Part shown: piece after piece, positions 1 through 9,348 of the stretch | How positions within the stretch are numbered: the first letter of the stretch is position 1 | Layout: each line of letters opens with the position of its first letter | DNA from: Verrucomicrobiota bacterium | GTDB lineage: Bacteria > Verrucomicrobiota > Verrucomicrobiia > Limisphaerales > UBA1100 | Reading direction: 5' to 3' | Assembly: GCA_030747505.1 (NCBI GenBank) | Contig: JASLKQ010000019.1 | Location: forward strand, 1 to 45,448 | DNA length: 45,448 nucleotides | Notes under the pieces: model-generated | Seen by the model: only the letters and a program-made list of their open reading frames with translations | The model's database searches: none | Told to the model about the DNA's origin: nothing | Made by a program: the position numbers and the translations under genes

Positions 1-235
1 CCAATAATGCCTGGGTGCATTCCCCTTCTGGGACTGACTCAGCCAGTGCTTCCAGATCTTTCTGCGGCAGATTTCGTAAATGCCAGTAACCGGTGAGGCA
101 CATCTCAGGAAACACCACCAGCTCCGCACCCTGCTTGACCGCCTCAATAGTTAGCCTCCCTACCACCTCCAAATTTGCCGTCTTATCCCCTGGCATATGC
201 TGAAACTGTACGGTTGCTGCTCGGAGATCATTCAT
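1..235 (-). CDS. Carbon-nitrogen hydrolase (nitrilase superfamily), N-terminal part
   Basis: Partial gene that starts with ATG at 235 and runs off the left edge, leaving about 78 residues. The start resembles the nitrilase superfamily: an early beta strand (residues 5-11, RAATVQF), then a strand ending in the motif FPEMCLTGY near residues 42-50, whose Glu is the first member of the Glu-Lys-Cys triad. The Lys and Cys lie outside the window. The family hydrolyses nitriles, amides or carbamoyl groups (omega-amidase, N-carbamoylputrescine amidase and others); the substrate cannot be told from this fragment. It lies upstream of, or is co-directional with, nothing else visible to the left; the next gene to the right is on the same strand, 33 bases away. 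Confidence 0.85.
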   Translation of the reverse strand, partial: MNDLRAATVQFQHMPGDKTANLEVVGRLTIEAVKQGAELVVFPEMCLTGYWHLRNLPQKDLEALAESVPEGECTQALL

Positions 236-268
236 GTGAAGTACTTATTTTCTCGATAGAAGTAGACT

Positions 269-3157
269 TTATAAGCCCGTAATAAACGCCAAAAGATCCG
301 CCATCTGCTGAGGAGTCACCCCGGCCTCCAAGCCTTCTGGCATAAGGGATTTACCTCCGCTACTCATACTTTTGACTTCAGAGCGGGGCAACAAGACCTG
401 CTGGCCCAAGGGAAGCTTAATCCGAATATGGGTCGTGGTTTCATCACCCAATAAACCCGTGTGTGTGGTGCCGTTTTTCAGCGCCACATCATACGCCATA
501 TAATTGGCAGCCACCTCACGATTGGGATCAAGAATACTAATGAGGAGTTTTTCCGCGCCATTAGCTTTGACGGTGACCAAATCCGGCCCCAGGAGATTGC
601 CTTCCTTCACCGACCGGTGACACAACGCGCAACGCTGGGTGAAAACGGTTTTACCGCGGACGGCATCCCCCTTGAGCTTTAAGGCTGGCTGAAATTCAGC
701 CAACACTTGGGCGCGGCTTTTTATCTTTTCGGGCGCCCCGAAGAGTTTTGTTACGCGCGCAATCGTCCCACTATCCTTCTGGGCGCGCAAGGTGTTGAGG
801 GTAGCAGCGGGAATATCGGATCTTTGCACCACATTTTTCTCGAGGGCTGTTAACAGAGTCGACACACGGTCGGGCCGGGTCACCAGAGCCGCCAGAATTT
901 CAGCACGCACCCGGCCAGATGCCTTGGACCATAGGCTCAATAAATCATTGCCCACTTTCGGCTCGGAAAATTTTGAGAGCGATTGAACAATCGCCACGTG
1001 CACCGACTCGGATTTTCGGTTTCGCGCGGCATTCATCAACGCCGGTGCTGCAATCTTATAACCTTGGCGCAATACAAGCGTCATCGCGGCAATGAGTTCA
1101 GCATCTGGCTTTTCCTCCGCAGGCAAAGACAACCACCGCAACGCCTCCTTCTCCAGAGCAGGCAGGGACCGGGCAGCCTTGCCCAGTGCGTTCACCCAGG
1201 CAATGGTTTGGGAATTTGGCGGGCGGCGTGCGATGACCATAACGGCCTTGGCGACTTCCTCCGGCCGGTTACGTCGGCCAATGAGTTTTAAAAACTCAAG
1301 CTTTGCAGCGGCAGATACCGTGGGAGTACCGTGCAAGGCCACCCACATGGTTCCCAAATCATCACTAAAGGCATTCATCACGGCCGCTTCAATCCACCTA
1401 TCTCCACCGGCCTTGCCTAGAACCATTCCCAGCGCCAATTTTTTCGAGTCACCGTTGGGTAAACGCGAAGCAGTCAGGGCCAGCTGATAGAGTACATGCT
1501 TGTCGGACTGACTTACCTGCGCATACACCGTGTGTCTTACCTCAGGTTGATCGGAAAAATCCTCAGCCAGAATCATGGCCTGCACCCGCACTTCAGGTCT
1601 GGTTTTTTCCATGGCTTGAAGGACATGTTCTTTTTTGAGCTCACCCAGTCCGCGCAAAGTCCAGAGCGCATGGATTTGGCCCAATGGTTTTTTTGTATCC
1701 GCAGCCAGTTTCATTAATGCAGGCACGATTGTCTTATCCTGTCGCTCATAAATCAGGCGCGAAGCGCATTCGCGCGTCCAACCGTTCCCGTGAGCCAGAA
1801 GACCAACCAATTGAGCGGTCTTTACATTACCGGGCAAAGCGCGCTGAGGAGGCTTAAATCCCTTGGGAGCGATACGCCAAATACGCCCACGATCATTCCC
1901 ACTATCCAGATCGAGATATTTCTTGATGCTTTCGGGGATGGACCATGGATGCTCAATGGTTTCACGGTACATATCGGCCACGTACAGGCAGCCATCGGGT
2001 GCATTGGCAAACTGCACGGGGCGAAACCAGTTATCGGTACTGGCGGCAAATTCACTTTTGGCTTCATCCTCAGGCCTGCGCGCAACCGGCTGGATCCCTT
2101 TGTAATGGAGAAGCTTGCGGTGAATGAGGTTACTCCCCGTATCAGCAATAAAGGCGTTTCCTTTAAAATCCTCACCCAAGGCGTCTCCACGGTAAATGGT
2201 GATGCCGGTGGCTGCGGTGAAATAACCCGAAACTCTGCCTCCACCTTCCACCGGACCTCTCACCGCCTTGGCCACGCGCCAGCGCGTACGCACAATGCGC
2301 CAGGGTTCATCGGCACTCAGACGAAAAACGGGAGCTGAACCGCCATCGACAGCCACACCCACACGTTGAGATGGCATGGCATAGTGTTTATTACGCCCGG
2401 CATAACGCGAGGGATACATGAGGGCCATGATATGGCTTGAGTTACTGCAAATAAACTGCCGCCCATAATCATCAAAACCCATACCGTGCTGGGCAGAACT
2501 CCCTTCACTGCGAAGTTCCATGGTGCGTGGATTAAAGGAAAAATTGCGGCCACTTAAGGAAACCGTTTTACCGGTTTTATCCTTAACCTTACCGCCCATG
2601 GAAGAAGTGGCTCCGTGAATGCGGTTATCGAGTCCCCAACGGAAACTATTGAACATGGCCTGCACATTTAGCCGGGACCTCCCCGTTCCAAACCCTTCAA
2701 AGATCGTGCGGTTGATGTCCGCCTTCCCATCACCATTGGTATCCTTAAGATAAAGAATCTTCGGGGTTACTCCCACGAACACACCTCCATCATAGGCGAT
2801 TACTGCAGTAGGCCAGGCAAGGCCTTGGACAAAGATACTGCTTTTCTCAAACTTCCCGTCACGATCAACATCCTCAAGAAGACGAATTCGGCCCGCGTTC
2901 GCATCCTGATGTTCGGAGTAACCGATCATTTCCACGACATAGAGACGGCCCGCTGCATCGAAGCTCATGGCGATGGGATCAGCCACCAACGGTTCCGCCG
3001 CCGCCAACTGCAAATCGTAGCCCTGCTTTACCGTTATGGTCTTGCGCGCGTCCTTGGCCGGGGTATGCGGAATACGCGGCAGTTCCTTGGGGTCAGGCTC
3101 AGGCTCAGCTGCCAGGAGTGTTAGCGCAGGAAATAGGAGGAGCAAAAGTACTTTCAT
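269..3157 (-). CDS. PVC-type membrane-bound dehydrogenase with HEAT repeats and C-terminal heme domain
   Basis: Secreted or periplasmic protein of 962 residues if started at ATG 3157. That start is chosen because it opens directly with a signal peptide (MKVLLLLLFPALTLLAA); a longer frame to 3250 would overlap the divergent neighbour. The N-terminal half matches the beta-propeller-like putative membrane-bound dehydrogenase domain of Planctomycetes and Verrucomicrobia (AAGRLYVVEM early, CLYVADMYRETIEHP later). The middle is alpha-helical and HEAT-like. The last 120 residues hold one CxxCH c-type heme site (CALCH, about residue 843) with the LGPDL and ILDPNREV signatures of the PVC heme-binding domain. 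The family is thought to oxidise sugars or similar compounds outside the cytoplasm and pass electrons to its own heme, but the substrate is unknown. It is divergent from the amidohydrolase at 3245, sharing an 87-base upstream region. Confidence 0.9.
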   Translation of the reverse strand: MKVLLLLLFPALTLLAAEPEPDPKELPRIPHTPAKDARKTITVKQGYDLQLAAAEPLVADPIAMSFDAAGRLYVVEMIGYSEHQDANAGRIRLLEDVDRDGKFEKSSIFVQGLAWPTAVIAYDGGVFVGVTPKILYLKDTNGDGKADINRTIFEGFGTGRSRLNVQAMFNSFRWGLDNRIHGATSSMGGKVKDKTGKTVSLSGRNFSFNPRTMELRSEGSSAQHGMGFDDYGRQFICSNSSHIMALMYPSRYAGRNKHYAMPSQRVGVAVDGGSAPVFRLSADEPWRIVRTRWRVAKAVRGPVEGGGRVSGYFTAATGITIYRGDALGEDFKGNAFIADTGSNLIHRKLLHYKGIQPVARRPEDEAKSEFAASTDNWFRPVQFANAPDGCLYVADMYRETIEHPWSIPESIKKYLDLDSGNDRGRIWRIAPKGFKPPQRALPGNVKTAQLVGLLAHGNGWTRECASRLIYERQDKTIVPALMKLAADTKKPLGQIHALWTLRGLGELKKEHVLQAMEKTRPEVRVQAMILAEDFSDQPEVRHTVYAQVSQSDKHVLYQLALTASRLPNGDSKKLALGMVLGKAGGDRWIEAAVMNAFSDDLGTMWVALHGTPTVSAAAKLEFLKLIGRRNRPEEVAKAVMVIARRPPNSQTIAWVNALGKAARSLPALEKEALRWLSLPAEEKPDAELIAAMTLVLRQGYKIAAPALMNAARNRKSESVHVAIVQSLSKFSEPKVGNDLLSLWSKASGRVRAEILAALVTRPDRVSTLLTALEKNVVQRSDIPAATLNTLRAQKDSGTIARVTKLFGAPEKIKSRAQVLAEFQPALKLKGDAVRGKTVFTQRCALCHRSVKEGNLLGPDLVTVKANGAEKLLISILDPNREVAANYMAYDVALKNGTTHTGLLGDETTTHIRIKLPLGQQVLLPRSEVKSMSSGGKSLMPEGLEAGVTPQQMADLLAFITGL

Positions 3158-3244
3158 GGCTTCGAGCCAAAGGGTAGAGAGCCAGGCACCGATGCCAAGC
3201 GTTTTCATATTGCCAAAGGCATATATTGAAGGACACTTACCTCC

Positions 3245-4186
3245 ATGCACAGCACGCTTTCCCGCCGTCAGTTTCTCGGTTCCACCACCGCTGCCATTGC
3301 CACCGGCTCACTGCTACACGATGCAGTAGCTGCAGACAAGGAGCCTATCATCGACATTCATCAGCACACCCATTACCACGGGCGTACTGATGAACAGATG
3401 ATCAAGCATCAACGCGCCATGGGCGTGACAACGACCATCCTGCTGCCCGCGGGCAAACCGGTGACCCGCCCCTCCACCCGCGAGGGCAAGGCCAACGGAC
3501 TGGCGGCCAAGACCGGCGGCAACGACACCGTGCTGGCCATCGCGAAGAAGTATCCCAAGGAATATGTCTTTGGCGTCAATGAAGTGCCGGACCTGCCGGG
3601 GATGCAGAAGGAGCTGGAGAAATACCTGAAGGCGGGCGCGGTGATTATTGCCGAGCAAAAGTTCAAGGTGGCCTGTGACTCCAAGTACGTGTGGGCAGTA
3701 GCCGAGGTGGCCCAGGAATTTGGTGTGCCGGTGCTGATGCATTTTCAGCATGGCTCGTACAATCTGAACTTTGAAAAGTTCCACCGTACACTGGAAAAGT
3801 TCCCGAAGGTTAACTTTATCGGCCACGCGCAAACCTGGTGGGGCAATATCGACAAGAAACACGACCAAAAGGTGATGTACCCACTGGGTAAGGTAACCCC
3901 CGGCGGCCTAACCGACCAGTACCTGAAGAATTACAAAAACATGTATGGTGATCTCTCTGCAGGATCCGGCTTGAGATCATTAATCCGTGATGAGGAACAT
4001 ACCAGGGGATTCTTTGAGCGGCATCAGGATCAACTGCTTTATGGCAGTGATTGTGCCGACTCCATCGGCCGGGGAAAAGGCTGCCAGGGCAGCCGCACGA
4101 TCGATGCAGTACGCCGCATTGCTTCAAGTAAAAAGATTGAGCGCAAGCTGCTCTTTGAAAACTCAAAGAAGCTGTTTAAGCTATAA
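3245..4186 (+). CDS. Exported amidohydrolase-family metal-dependent hydrolase
   Basis: Protein of 313 residues with a Tat-type leader (SRRQFLGSTTAA, residues 6-16). The mature part is a TIM-barrel amidohydrolase: a DIHQH motif gives the HxH metal pair (His39, His41), later His residues occur in the strands LMHFQH and FIGHAQ, and an Asp sits near the C terminus in LLYGSDCADS. These are the usual metal ligand positions of amidohydrolase-2 (PF04909-like) proteins, which hydrolyse or decarboxylate diverse ring and carbonyl substrates. No substrate can be assigned. The gene ends 3 bases before the convergent stop of the DUF1501 gene at 4190. The start at 3245 follows CCTCC with no Shine-Dalgarno, common in this window. 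Confidence 0.85.
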   Translation: MHSTLSRRQFLGSTTAAIATGSLLHDAVAADKEPIIDIHQHTHYHGRTDEQMIKHQRAMGVTTTILLPAGKPVTRPSTREGKANGLAAKTGGNDTVLAIAKKYPKEYVFGVNEVPDLPGMQKELEKYLKAGAVIIAEQKFKVACDSKYVWAVAEVAQEFGVPVLMHFQHGSYNLNFEKFHRTLEKFPKVNFIGHAQTWWGNIDKKHDQKVMYPLGKVTPGGLTDQYLKNYKNMYGDLSAGSGLRSLIRDEEHTRGFFERHQDQLLYGSDCADSIGRGKGCQGSRTIDAVRRIASSKKIERKLLFENSKKLFKL

Positions 4187-4189
4187 AGG

Positions 4190-5515
4190 CTAGAGGAGTT
4201 CCCGAACCACCGAGCCTTCGGGAAGCATACGCATGCGACGACCTTGCGCGACAAACTCGGCTTTAGGATCCAGCCCGAGTACATGATAAACCGTTGCAGC
4301 AAAGTCGGCAATCGACACCGGCCGATCAATAGGCACAGCTCCATGCTTGTCGCTGGCCCCAATCACCCGACCTGTTTTGATCCCACCCCCACCCATGGTA
4401 AGACTGAAACAATCAGCCCAATGATCCCTACCTGGACCCCGTTTATTATCGTTAATCTTGGGGGTACGACCAAATTCACCAGCCGTAATCACCAGTGTGG
4501 TTTCGAGCATTCCCCGATCATCCAGATCATTAAGCAGGGCCGAATAGGCGCTATCGTAAATGGGCAATTGCTGGTCCAAGTGAGGGAAAATTCCCCAGTG
4601 ATGATCCCACGCGTAAATACCCGTGTCCTTGTAGCCTTGAATGGTAACAAAACGCACTCCCGCCTCCACCAGCCGACGTGCCAGCAGCATGCTCTGCCCG
4701 ACATTGTTGCGACCATAGGCATCACGCAACTTGTCCGGCTCCGGAGATAGATCGAAGGCTTTCTTGGCCTTGGGTGAAGTCGCAAGATTCAAGGCCTGTT
4801 CGGTAAAGGTGTTGTGTACCCGGGCAAACTCCAACTGCTGCTCAGCACTCTCCTGATACTGATCCAGTGATTTCAGCAGGTGTTTGCGATCAGCCAAACG
4901 GCTGACATCCATACCTTCAGCCACATCAAAGGTGGGCACCGAAAAATCCGGAGTATTGGGATCGTCCTTGATCAGGAAGGGATCGTAGGTGCGACCCAGA
5001 TATCCGCCATAGCCGGGGGCACTGTGAGCCGGGTGCTTCATATCCCCCAAATGAACAAAAGGTGGAACCGGTGCCTGCTGCTTCTTCTGCAGACTCAAAA
5101 CCGCCCCGATTCCCGGCGCCTGTAGATTTTTGTCGCGCGGACTACCGCACATGATGTCCACATCCCCTTCACCATGCTTCGAACAAAAGGACTGCATCGA
5201 CCGAATGAGGGAAAATTTATCAGCGCATTTTCCCAACTTGGGCAATTGATCACTCAAGTGAAGCCCGGGAACATTGGTGCGTGCCGGTTTATATTTGCCT
5301 CGAATCTCCTCAGGGGCATCGGGCTTCATGTCATACATGTCGATGTGGCTTGCTCCACCCTGAAGGAACATGAAGATAACATTGATTTGCTTGCTCTCCC
5401 CACCTGATTTTTCAGCCGCAAGCACCTCCGGCAACGACAAGCCCAAGGGAGAAATCGCGCCGAGCGATACCCCCCCCATCTTGAAAAAATCCCGGCGCCT
5501 GATTGCCATCGCCAT
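4190..5515 (-). CDS. DUF1501 protein, Tat-exported
   Basis: About 441 residues from ATG 5515; ATG at 5509 or a longer frame from 5545 is also possible. The leader carries a Tat motif (RRRDFFKMGG) and a hydrophobic stretch ending LPEVLAAE. Family signatures of DUF1501 (sulfatase-like alkaline phosphatase fold) are seen: IFMFLQGGASHIDMYDMKPDAP near the mature start, a GEFGRTPKIN segment and GRDHW with TMGGGG near residues 355-385. These correspond to metal and phosphate-like sites of the alkaline phosphatase superfamily. The family is very abundant in PVC genomes and its reaction is not established. It is the downstream gene of a two-gene unit with the alpha/beta hydrolase (stop of that gene 54 bases upstream). 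Confidence 0.88.
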   Translation of the reverse strand: MAMAIRRRDFFKMGGVSLGAISPLGLSLPEVLAAEKSGGESKQINVIFMFLQGGASHIDMYDMKPDAPEEIRGKYKPARTNVPGLHLSDQLPKLGKCADKFSLIRSMQSFCSKHGEGDVDIMCGSPRDKNLQAPGIGAVLSLQKKQQAPVPPFVHLGDMKHPAHSAPGYGGYLGRTYDPFLIKDDPNTPDFSVPTFDVAEGMDVSRLADRKHLLKSLDQYQESAEQQLEFARVHNTFTEQALNLATSPKAKKAFDLSPEPDKLRDAYGRNNVGQSMLLARRLVEAGVRFVTIQGYKDTGIYAWDHHWGIFPHLDQQLPIYDSAYSALLNDLDDRGMLETTLVITAGEFGRTPKINDNKRGPGRDHWADCFSLTMGGGGIKTGRVIGASDKHGAVPIDRPVSIADFAATVYHVLGLDPKAEFVAQGRRMRMLPEGSVVRELL

Positions 5516-5569
5516 CACTCTAGGTGATATGAAGGACCTCCGCAAACCTCAAAGAGGGGGACAACCGCA

Positions 5570-6655
5570 TCATGGGCGCAACACCGAGTCGATGGTCTGA
5601 TAAGCGGCCTCGCGCATATCTTCTGGAAAATTATGGTTATAATCTGGATGCTTGATGATGAGTCCCTTTTCATTCCCAAGCAGCTTGTAGATCGGGCGAG
5701 CGGCCTCGGCGCAGACATCGACGCTTTTCCAGCGGAAGTTTGAATCGCGCAAAGGCGCATGGACAAAGAAAGGACGGGGGGCAAGTGCACCCAATAGCTC
5801 AGGAAAATCGAAGGGGATTTCCTTTTGCCTGCCCCGGTAATCAGACAAGCGTGGCATATACCGAATCTGGCACCAACCACGGCCAAAGAACCAGTTGCGC
5901 TCGGCTCCATCATAGTAGTCCGGGTAGGCATCAAAGCCGCAACTACTGGCCATTACCGTAATCCGCTGATCAAACACCGCGGTGTAGATCGTATTGTGCC
6001 CGCCCAAAGAATGGCCAATGGCACCGAATCCGCGTTTTGAATCCACATAGGGCAGCGTCTCCAAGAGATCCAAAGCCCGGGTATTATCGTAAATCGCCTT
6101 CATGGTGCCACTCACATATCCAAGCTTGCCCAGATTCGGCCAATAGTTTGCCAGGTGCGTGTAGGCAGGTGAAAGAGTCACGTAACCGCGTTCAGCCAGT
6201 TCGGCCGCATACGCCCTACCCTCACGACCTCCCAAACCCACCACAACCTTGTGACCCACCTTGTTATCTGTAGGCATCAAACAAAGGACCGCAGGCGTCT
6301 TGCCGCCCTTACGTTCAAACACCGCCTTGGGAACACACAGGTAAGCAGGGGTACGGGACCCGGGCTCAGATTGATAGGTAATGAGTTGGCGAATGTATTT
6401 GCCTGCATCCACCTCTTCCTCAACCTTCACCTCCAGCTTTACCCGCAGCTCCTTCCCCGGAAAGCGACCCATCACCGCTTCCATTCCCTTCAGGATTTCA
6501 GTACGGCGTTTCTGCCAATCAGCCGGTGTCTTGACTGCCGCCATCTTTCCAGAAGCATCCCTAAATTGCAGGAGATTCAAACGATCCAGGCGCGGTGCGG
6601 CGCAAAGACCCAAAGAAAAAACCAGAAACAGAATGCCGGAAGTTAAGCGGAACAT
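5570..6655 (-). CDS. Secreted alpha/beta hydrolase (acetylxylan-esterase / dienelactone-hydrolase type)
   Basis: Protein of 361 residues with a signal peptide (MFRLTSGILFLVFSLGLCAA). The alpha/beta hydrolase core begins near residue 95 (SRTPAYLCVPK), has a GxSxG nucleophile elbow GHSLGG with Ser216, and a C-terminal His341 in YNHNFPED. The acid residue is probably an Asp in the HAPLRDSNF segment near 303. PVC genomes hold many such secreted esterases, often near polysaccharide genes; deacetylation or deacylation of a sugar or aromatic ester is the likely role, but the substrate is not visible. It is followed on the same strand by the DUF1501 gene, suggesting co-transcription. Confidence 0.85.
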   Translation of the reverse strand: MFRLTSGILFLVFSLGLCAAPRLDRLNLLQFRDASGKMAAVKTPADWQKRRTEILKGMEAVMGRFPGKELRVKLEVKVEEEVDAGKYIRQLITYQSEPGSRTPAYLCVPKAVFERKGGKTPAVLCLMPTDNKVGHKVVVGLGGREGRAYAAELAERGYVTLSPAYTHLANYWPNLGKLGYVSGTMKAIYDNTRALDLLETLPYVDSKRGFGAIGHSLGGHNTIYTAVFDQRITVMASSCGFDAYPDYYDGAERNWFFGRGWCQIRYMPRLSDYRGRQKEIPFDFPELLGALAPRPFFVHAPLRDSNFRWKSVDVCAEAARPIYKLLGNEKGLIIKHPDYNHNFPEDMREAAYQTIDSVLRP

Positions 6656-6697
6656 CGACTCATTGTTGCAGCCGGAATGATGCTGGCAAGCGGAAAT

Positions 6698-7639
6698 CTA
6701 TTTCACAGACCACTCCAGCATGCGCTCAATAGGAAGCCGTGCACGCTCAATGATTTCAGGGGACAGCTCAACCTGTGGTGAAAGTTCACGCATACAGTCA
6801 CGAACCTTCTCCAAGGTATTCATTTTCATGAAGTGACACTCATTACAGGCACACTTCTCGGTGGGGGCCGGGATGAATTTTTTGTCCGGACACTCTTTTT
6901 GCAAGCGATGGAGCATCCCAGCTTCGGTGGCTATAATGATGGATTCACTCTCGGCTTGCCGGCAATAGTTAACCATCTTCTCAGTGGAACAAACCTCATC
7001 AGCCAGAATACGCACCGCCTTGGTGCATTCAGGGTGAGCCACTACTGGAGCACCAGGATACTCATCGCTGATCTTGAGAATAGTCGAGTGTGTCCATTCC
7101 ACGTGCACCGAGCAGCTACCCTCCCACAAGGTCATCGGCCGACCGGTTTGTTCCATCACCCATTGACCCAGATTTTCGTCCGGCACAAAAAGCAAATCCT
7201 TGTCGGCTGGACACTGTTCCACGATCTTCTTGGCATTGCCAGAGGTACATATCGCATCAGAGAGAGCCTTCACCCGGGCACTGCAGTTGATATAGGCAAT
7301 GGTAAAAAAATTATCGTTGGTCGCCTGTAATTCGACCAGTTTGTCTGGTGTGCAACTCTCCTCCAGGGAACATCCCGCATCCTTGTCGGGCAATATCACG
7401 GTCTTATCAGGGCAAAGAATCTTGGCGGTTTCCGCCATAAAATGAACACCGCAAAAGACAATCACGTCCGCATCAGTGCCAGCAGCCTGCTGGGAAAGCC
7501 CCAGTGAATCCCCCACATAATCGCCAATATCCTGAATTTCAGGCACCTGATAGTTGTGCACCAGGATAACCGCATTAAGCTCTTTTTTGAGCTCAACAAT
7601 TTCCTGTGACAAATTCTCAATGGAATCACCCTCAGACAT
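6698..7639 (-). CDS. nadA: Quinolinate synthase
   Basis: Condenses iminoaspartate with dihydroxyacetone phosphate to quinolinate in NAD synthesis, using a 4Fe-4S cluster. Start chosen at ATG 7639 (313 residues, close to the roughly 300-350 of the family); an upstream frame to 7783 gives an unlikely tail that would overlap the RT gene. Typical motifs: ILVHNYQVPEIQDIGDYVGDS at residues 25-45, VFCGVHFMAETAKIL, PDKDAGC (Cys90), SCSVHVEWT (Cys176), HPEC and EAGMLHRL, then a CxCxxC group at 263-268 before MKMNTLEKV. Cys90, Cys176 and one of the last group fit the three cluster ligands. No nadB or nadC is next to it. The 115 bases to the RT start hold the divergent promoter region. Confidence 0.97.
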   Translation of the reverse strand: MSEGDSIENLSQEIVELKKELNAVILVHNYQVPEIQDIGDYVGDSLGLSQQAAGTDADVIVFCGVHFMAETAKILCPDKTVILPDKDAGCSLEESCTPDKLVELQATNDNFFTIAYINCSARVKALSDAICTSGNAKKIVEQCPADKDLLFVPDENLGQWVMEQTGRPMTLWEGSCSVHVEWTHSTILKISDEYPGAPVVAHPECTKAVRILADEVCSTEKMVNYCRQAESESIIIATEAGMLHRLQKECPDKKFIPAPTEKCACNECHFMKMNTLEKVRDCMRELSPQVELSPEIIERARLPIERMLEWSVK

Positions 7640-7754
7640 TGTGACGATTCTAGCTTGAGCCCCGTTACCCGTCAATTTCTGGTGAATAGTTAATGGTTCC
7701 AATGCGGCATGGGATACACCACTTATTAGGAACCCTGCGCGCCCGTAAAACGGG
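7640..7754. promoter_or_regulatory. Divergent nadA / RT upstream region with two small dyads
   Basis: 115 bases between the start of nadA and the start of the RT gene. Two inverted repeats are visible: GGTTCC at 7695-7700 with GGAACC at 7729-7734 (28-base loop), and CCCG at 7742-7745 with CGGG at 7751-7754 around TAAAA. The second abuts the RT ATG and could mask its initiation site in the transcript. No strong -35/-10 pair stands out. The region is long enough to hold a short non-coding RNA 5' of the RT, as retrons and some defence RTs have, but nothing proves one. Confidence 0.35.
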
Positions 7755-9221
7755 ATGACTGTATCTTGTCCATTACCGGCCACTCATAAAAAGGCCACGT
7801 TTAACCGGATTTATTCGGAACTCGCCCTGCATCAGGCAGTAATCGGTGCCTATTCCAAGCCACTTTTCACCTCCCGCAAGGCCTTGGGGATGTCGCACGA
7901 CGGACGTACCCTGTATGATTTTGCCTCAGACTCGCTGCAGAATGTTTCGCAACTGCACAAGCAACTGGCAAAACGCCGTTTTTCCTATCGGCCGGGCATT
8001 GAGCTACTCTTCACGACCAATGGAAAAGAACGCACTATCTACCTCTTCCCATGGGAGGAACGCATCGTCGACCTCATGCTTTACCGTGAGCTCACAAAAT
8101 ATTTCCACGGGGTGTATGAGCAGAGTTGTTTTGCCTACCGAATGGGCAGCCACGGGGTGGACAGCTGCCAGCACCGGGTGGAAAACCTCGTGCGCCAACT
8201 ACCGCGGCCCCTGTATTTTGTGAAAAGGGATGTCGCCGATTATTTCCCCTCCATTAATCATGAACGGTTACTGGAACTGATGGCTGAATGGATCGAGCCT
8301 AATGACTATCTCTTCAAACTATTGGAACAACGAATCCGATTCGAAATACTTGAGAATGAAGAGGTGCGCACTGCCGAACGAGGCATTGCCTTTGGCACCG
8401 CGATTGCCTGTTTTTTTGCCAACCTGTATCTCACTCCATTGGATCGGCAGATGGCGAAAATAAAAGGACTGAAATATTTCCGTTACTCCGATGATCTACT
8501 TGCCTTTTCCAAGGATCGGGAATCCGCACTGGAAGCAGCCCAAGTAATGAGCTCCACATTCAATGAATTAAAGGTTGCCAGTAAACCCAAGGCTCACCGG
8601 AACTTTTTCTTCTCCCTCACTGCCGGTCACACCGATGGCGAATTTGAAGCGGTGGACCGCTTCCAACATTTGGGCCTGGAATTTCGAAGCGACAACACCG
8701 TGGGCATGGCCCGGGAAAAAGGACGCAAGATTCGCAACCTTTTCCGCACCGCCTTTCGCCGCAAACGCAGGCGCTTCATCAAAACCAACAAGCCGATCCT
8801 CCGTGCCCAACTGGCCGTGGATATTGCCCGCGATGTTGTGGAAGAAGGGTTCCGTTCAGTTGCCATTATTGATTACTACCTCAAGCACGTGAATGATGAA
8901 TCACAACTACGTCAGCTCGACCAATGGCTGGCTGAGGAAATCCTTTCCGTCACTTATGGTAACGGCCACAAAAAGGGTAATTTTAAGAAGATACCATTCA
9001 GTCGGCTACGGGCAATGGGGCTGCCCAGTCTGCAGCATCGGCGAAGACTCCTGAGACACGGACATCTGGAATCGCACTTCTTCACCATGCGAAATGAAAA
9101 TTTGATCGCGCAGCAGCAAAGGCGGCTGCCATCGGCCCGGAAAAACATATCCGGACCCGATTCCCTCCAAACCGGGAAGCACAGGCAAAAAACACTCGTG
9201 AGGGAGAGCGCCCCGTGTTGA
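7755..9221 (+). CDS. Reverse transcriptase of unassigned (DGR/UG-like) type
   Basis: Protein of 488 residues with a complete RT palm. A segment at 96-135 (LFPWEERIVDLMLYREL, then FAYRMGSHG) matches the RT region that in diversity-generating-retroelement RTs reads DRVVHHAL and YACRKGKGTH. Motif A is RDVADYFPSI with catalytic Asp159; motif B is RGIAFGTAIACFFANLYL (210-226), lacking the QGSPxSP of group II introns; motif C is YSDD (244-247, Asp246-Asp247); FQHLGLEF at 303-310 fits motif E. A basic stretch (RRKRRRF, 335-341) and a C-terminal thumb-like helical part follow. No maturase X domain, HNH domain, retron VTG motif, integrase or Avd partner was seen. ATG 7755 is the only ATG before the conserved region; TTG starts are possible. 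The 225-base gap after it carries paired hairpins. Confidence 0.9.
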   Translation: MTVSCPLPATHKKATFNRIYSELALHQAVIGAYSKPLFTSRKALGMSHDGRTLYDFASDSLQNVSQLHKQLAKRRFSYRPGIELLFTTNGKERTIYLFPWEERIVDLMLYRELTKYFHGVYEQSCFAYRMGSHGVDSCQHRVENLVRQLPRPLYFVKRDVADYFPSINHERLLELMAEWIEPNDYLFKLLEQRIRFEILENEEVRTAERGIAFGTAIACFFANLYLTPLDRQMAKIKGLKYFRYSDDLLAFSKDRESALEAAQVMSSTFNELKVASKPKAHRNFFFSLTAGHTDGEFEAVDRFQHLGLEFRSDNTVGMAREKGRKIRNLFRTAFRRKRRRFIKTNKPILRAQLAVDIARDVVEEGFRSVAIIDYYLKHVNDESQLRQLDQWLAEEILSVTYGNGHKKGNFKKIPFSRLRAMGLPSLQHRRRLLRHGHLESHFFTMRNENLIAQQQRRLPSARKNISGPDSLQTGKHRQKTLVRESAPC

Positions 9222-9243
9222 CCGGACTTAGTGAAATCGTTCC

Positions 9244-9288
9244 CATCATTAATGCATGGGACGGTGGAAGTCTCATGCATTAATGATG
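9244..9288. repeat. Long inverted repeat / hairpin 1 downstream of the RT gene
   Basis: Arms at 9244-9262 and 9270-9288. The outer 14 bases (CATCATTAATGCAT against its exact complement) are perfect, and the stem extends 5 more pairs (GGGAC / GTCTC) with one G-T, giving 19 pairs around the 7-base loop GGTGGAA. No T-run follows, so it does not look like an intrinsic terminator. Its apex shares the ten-base motif GACGRTGGAA with hairpin 2. Confidence 0.9.
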
Positions 9289-9301
9289 CCCGTATTTGTG
9301 A

Positions 9302-9315
9302 TTCCAATACTGGAA
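9302..9315. repeat. Small dyad between the two long hairpins
   Basis: TTCCA (9302-9306) and TGGAA (9311-9315) flank ATAC. Only 5 base pairs, so it may be chance, but it repeats the TGGAA found in both large loops and lies between them. Confidence 0.4.
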
Positions 9316-9348
9316 CCGCCTCGGACAGAGCTAATTCGTGACAGCGAA

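Noticed and set aside
1790..2338. Open frame of 182 codons on the plus strand
   Set aside because: Antisense to the dehydrogenase gene, with no family resemblance; several similar frames occur opposite other genes here.
3314..3868. Open frame of 184 codons on the minus strand
   Set aside because: Lies opposite the amidohydrolase, low complexity, no recognisable domain.
7640..7754. A retron msr-msd upstream of the RT
   Set aside because: The 6-base dyad and the 4-base dyad do not form the long msd stem, and the RT lacks the VTG motif; kept only as a low-confidence regulatory region.
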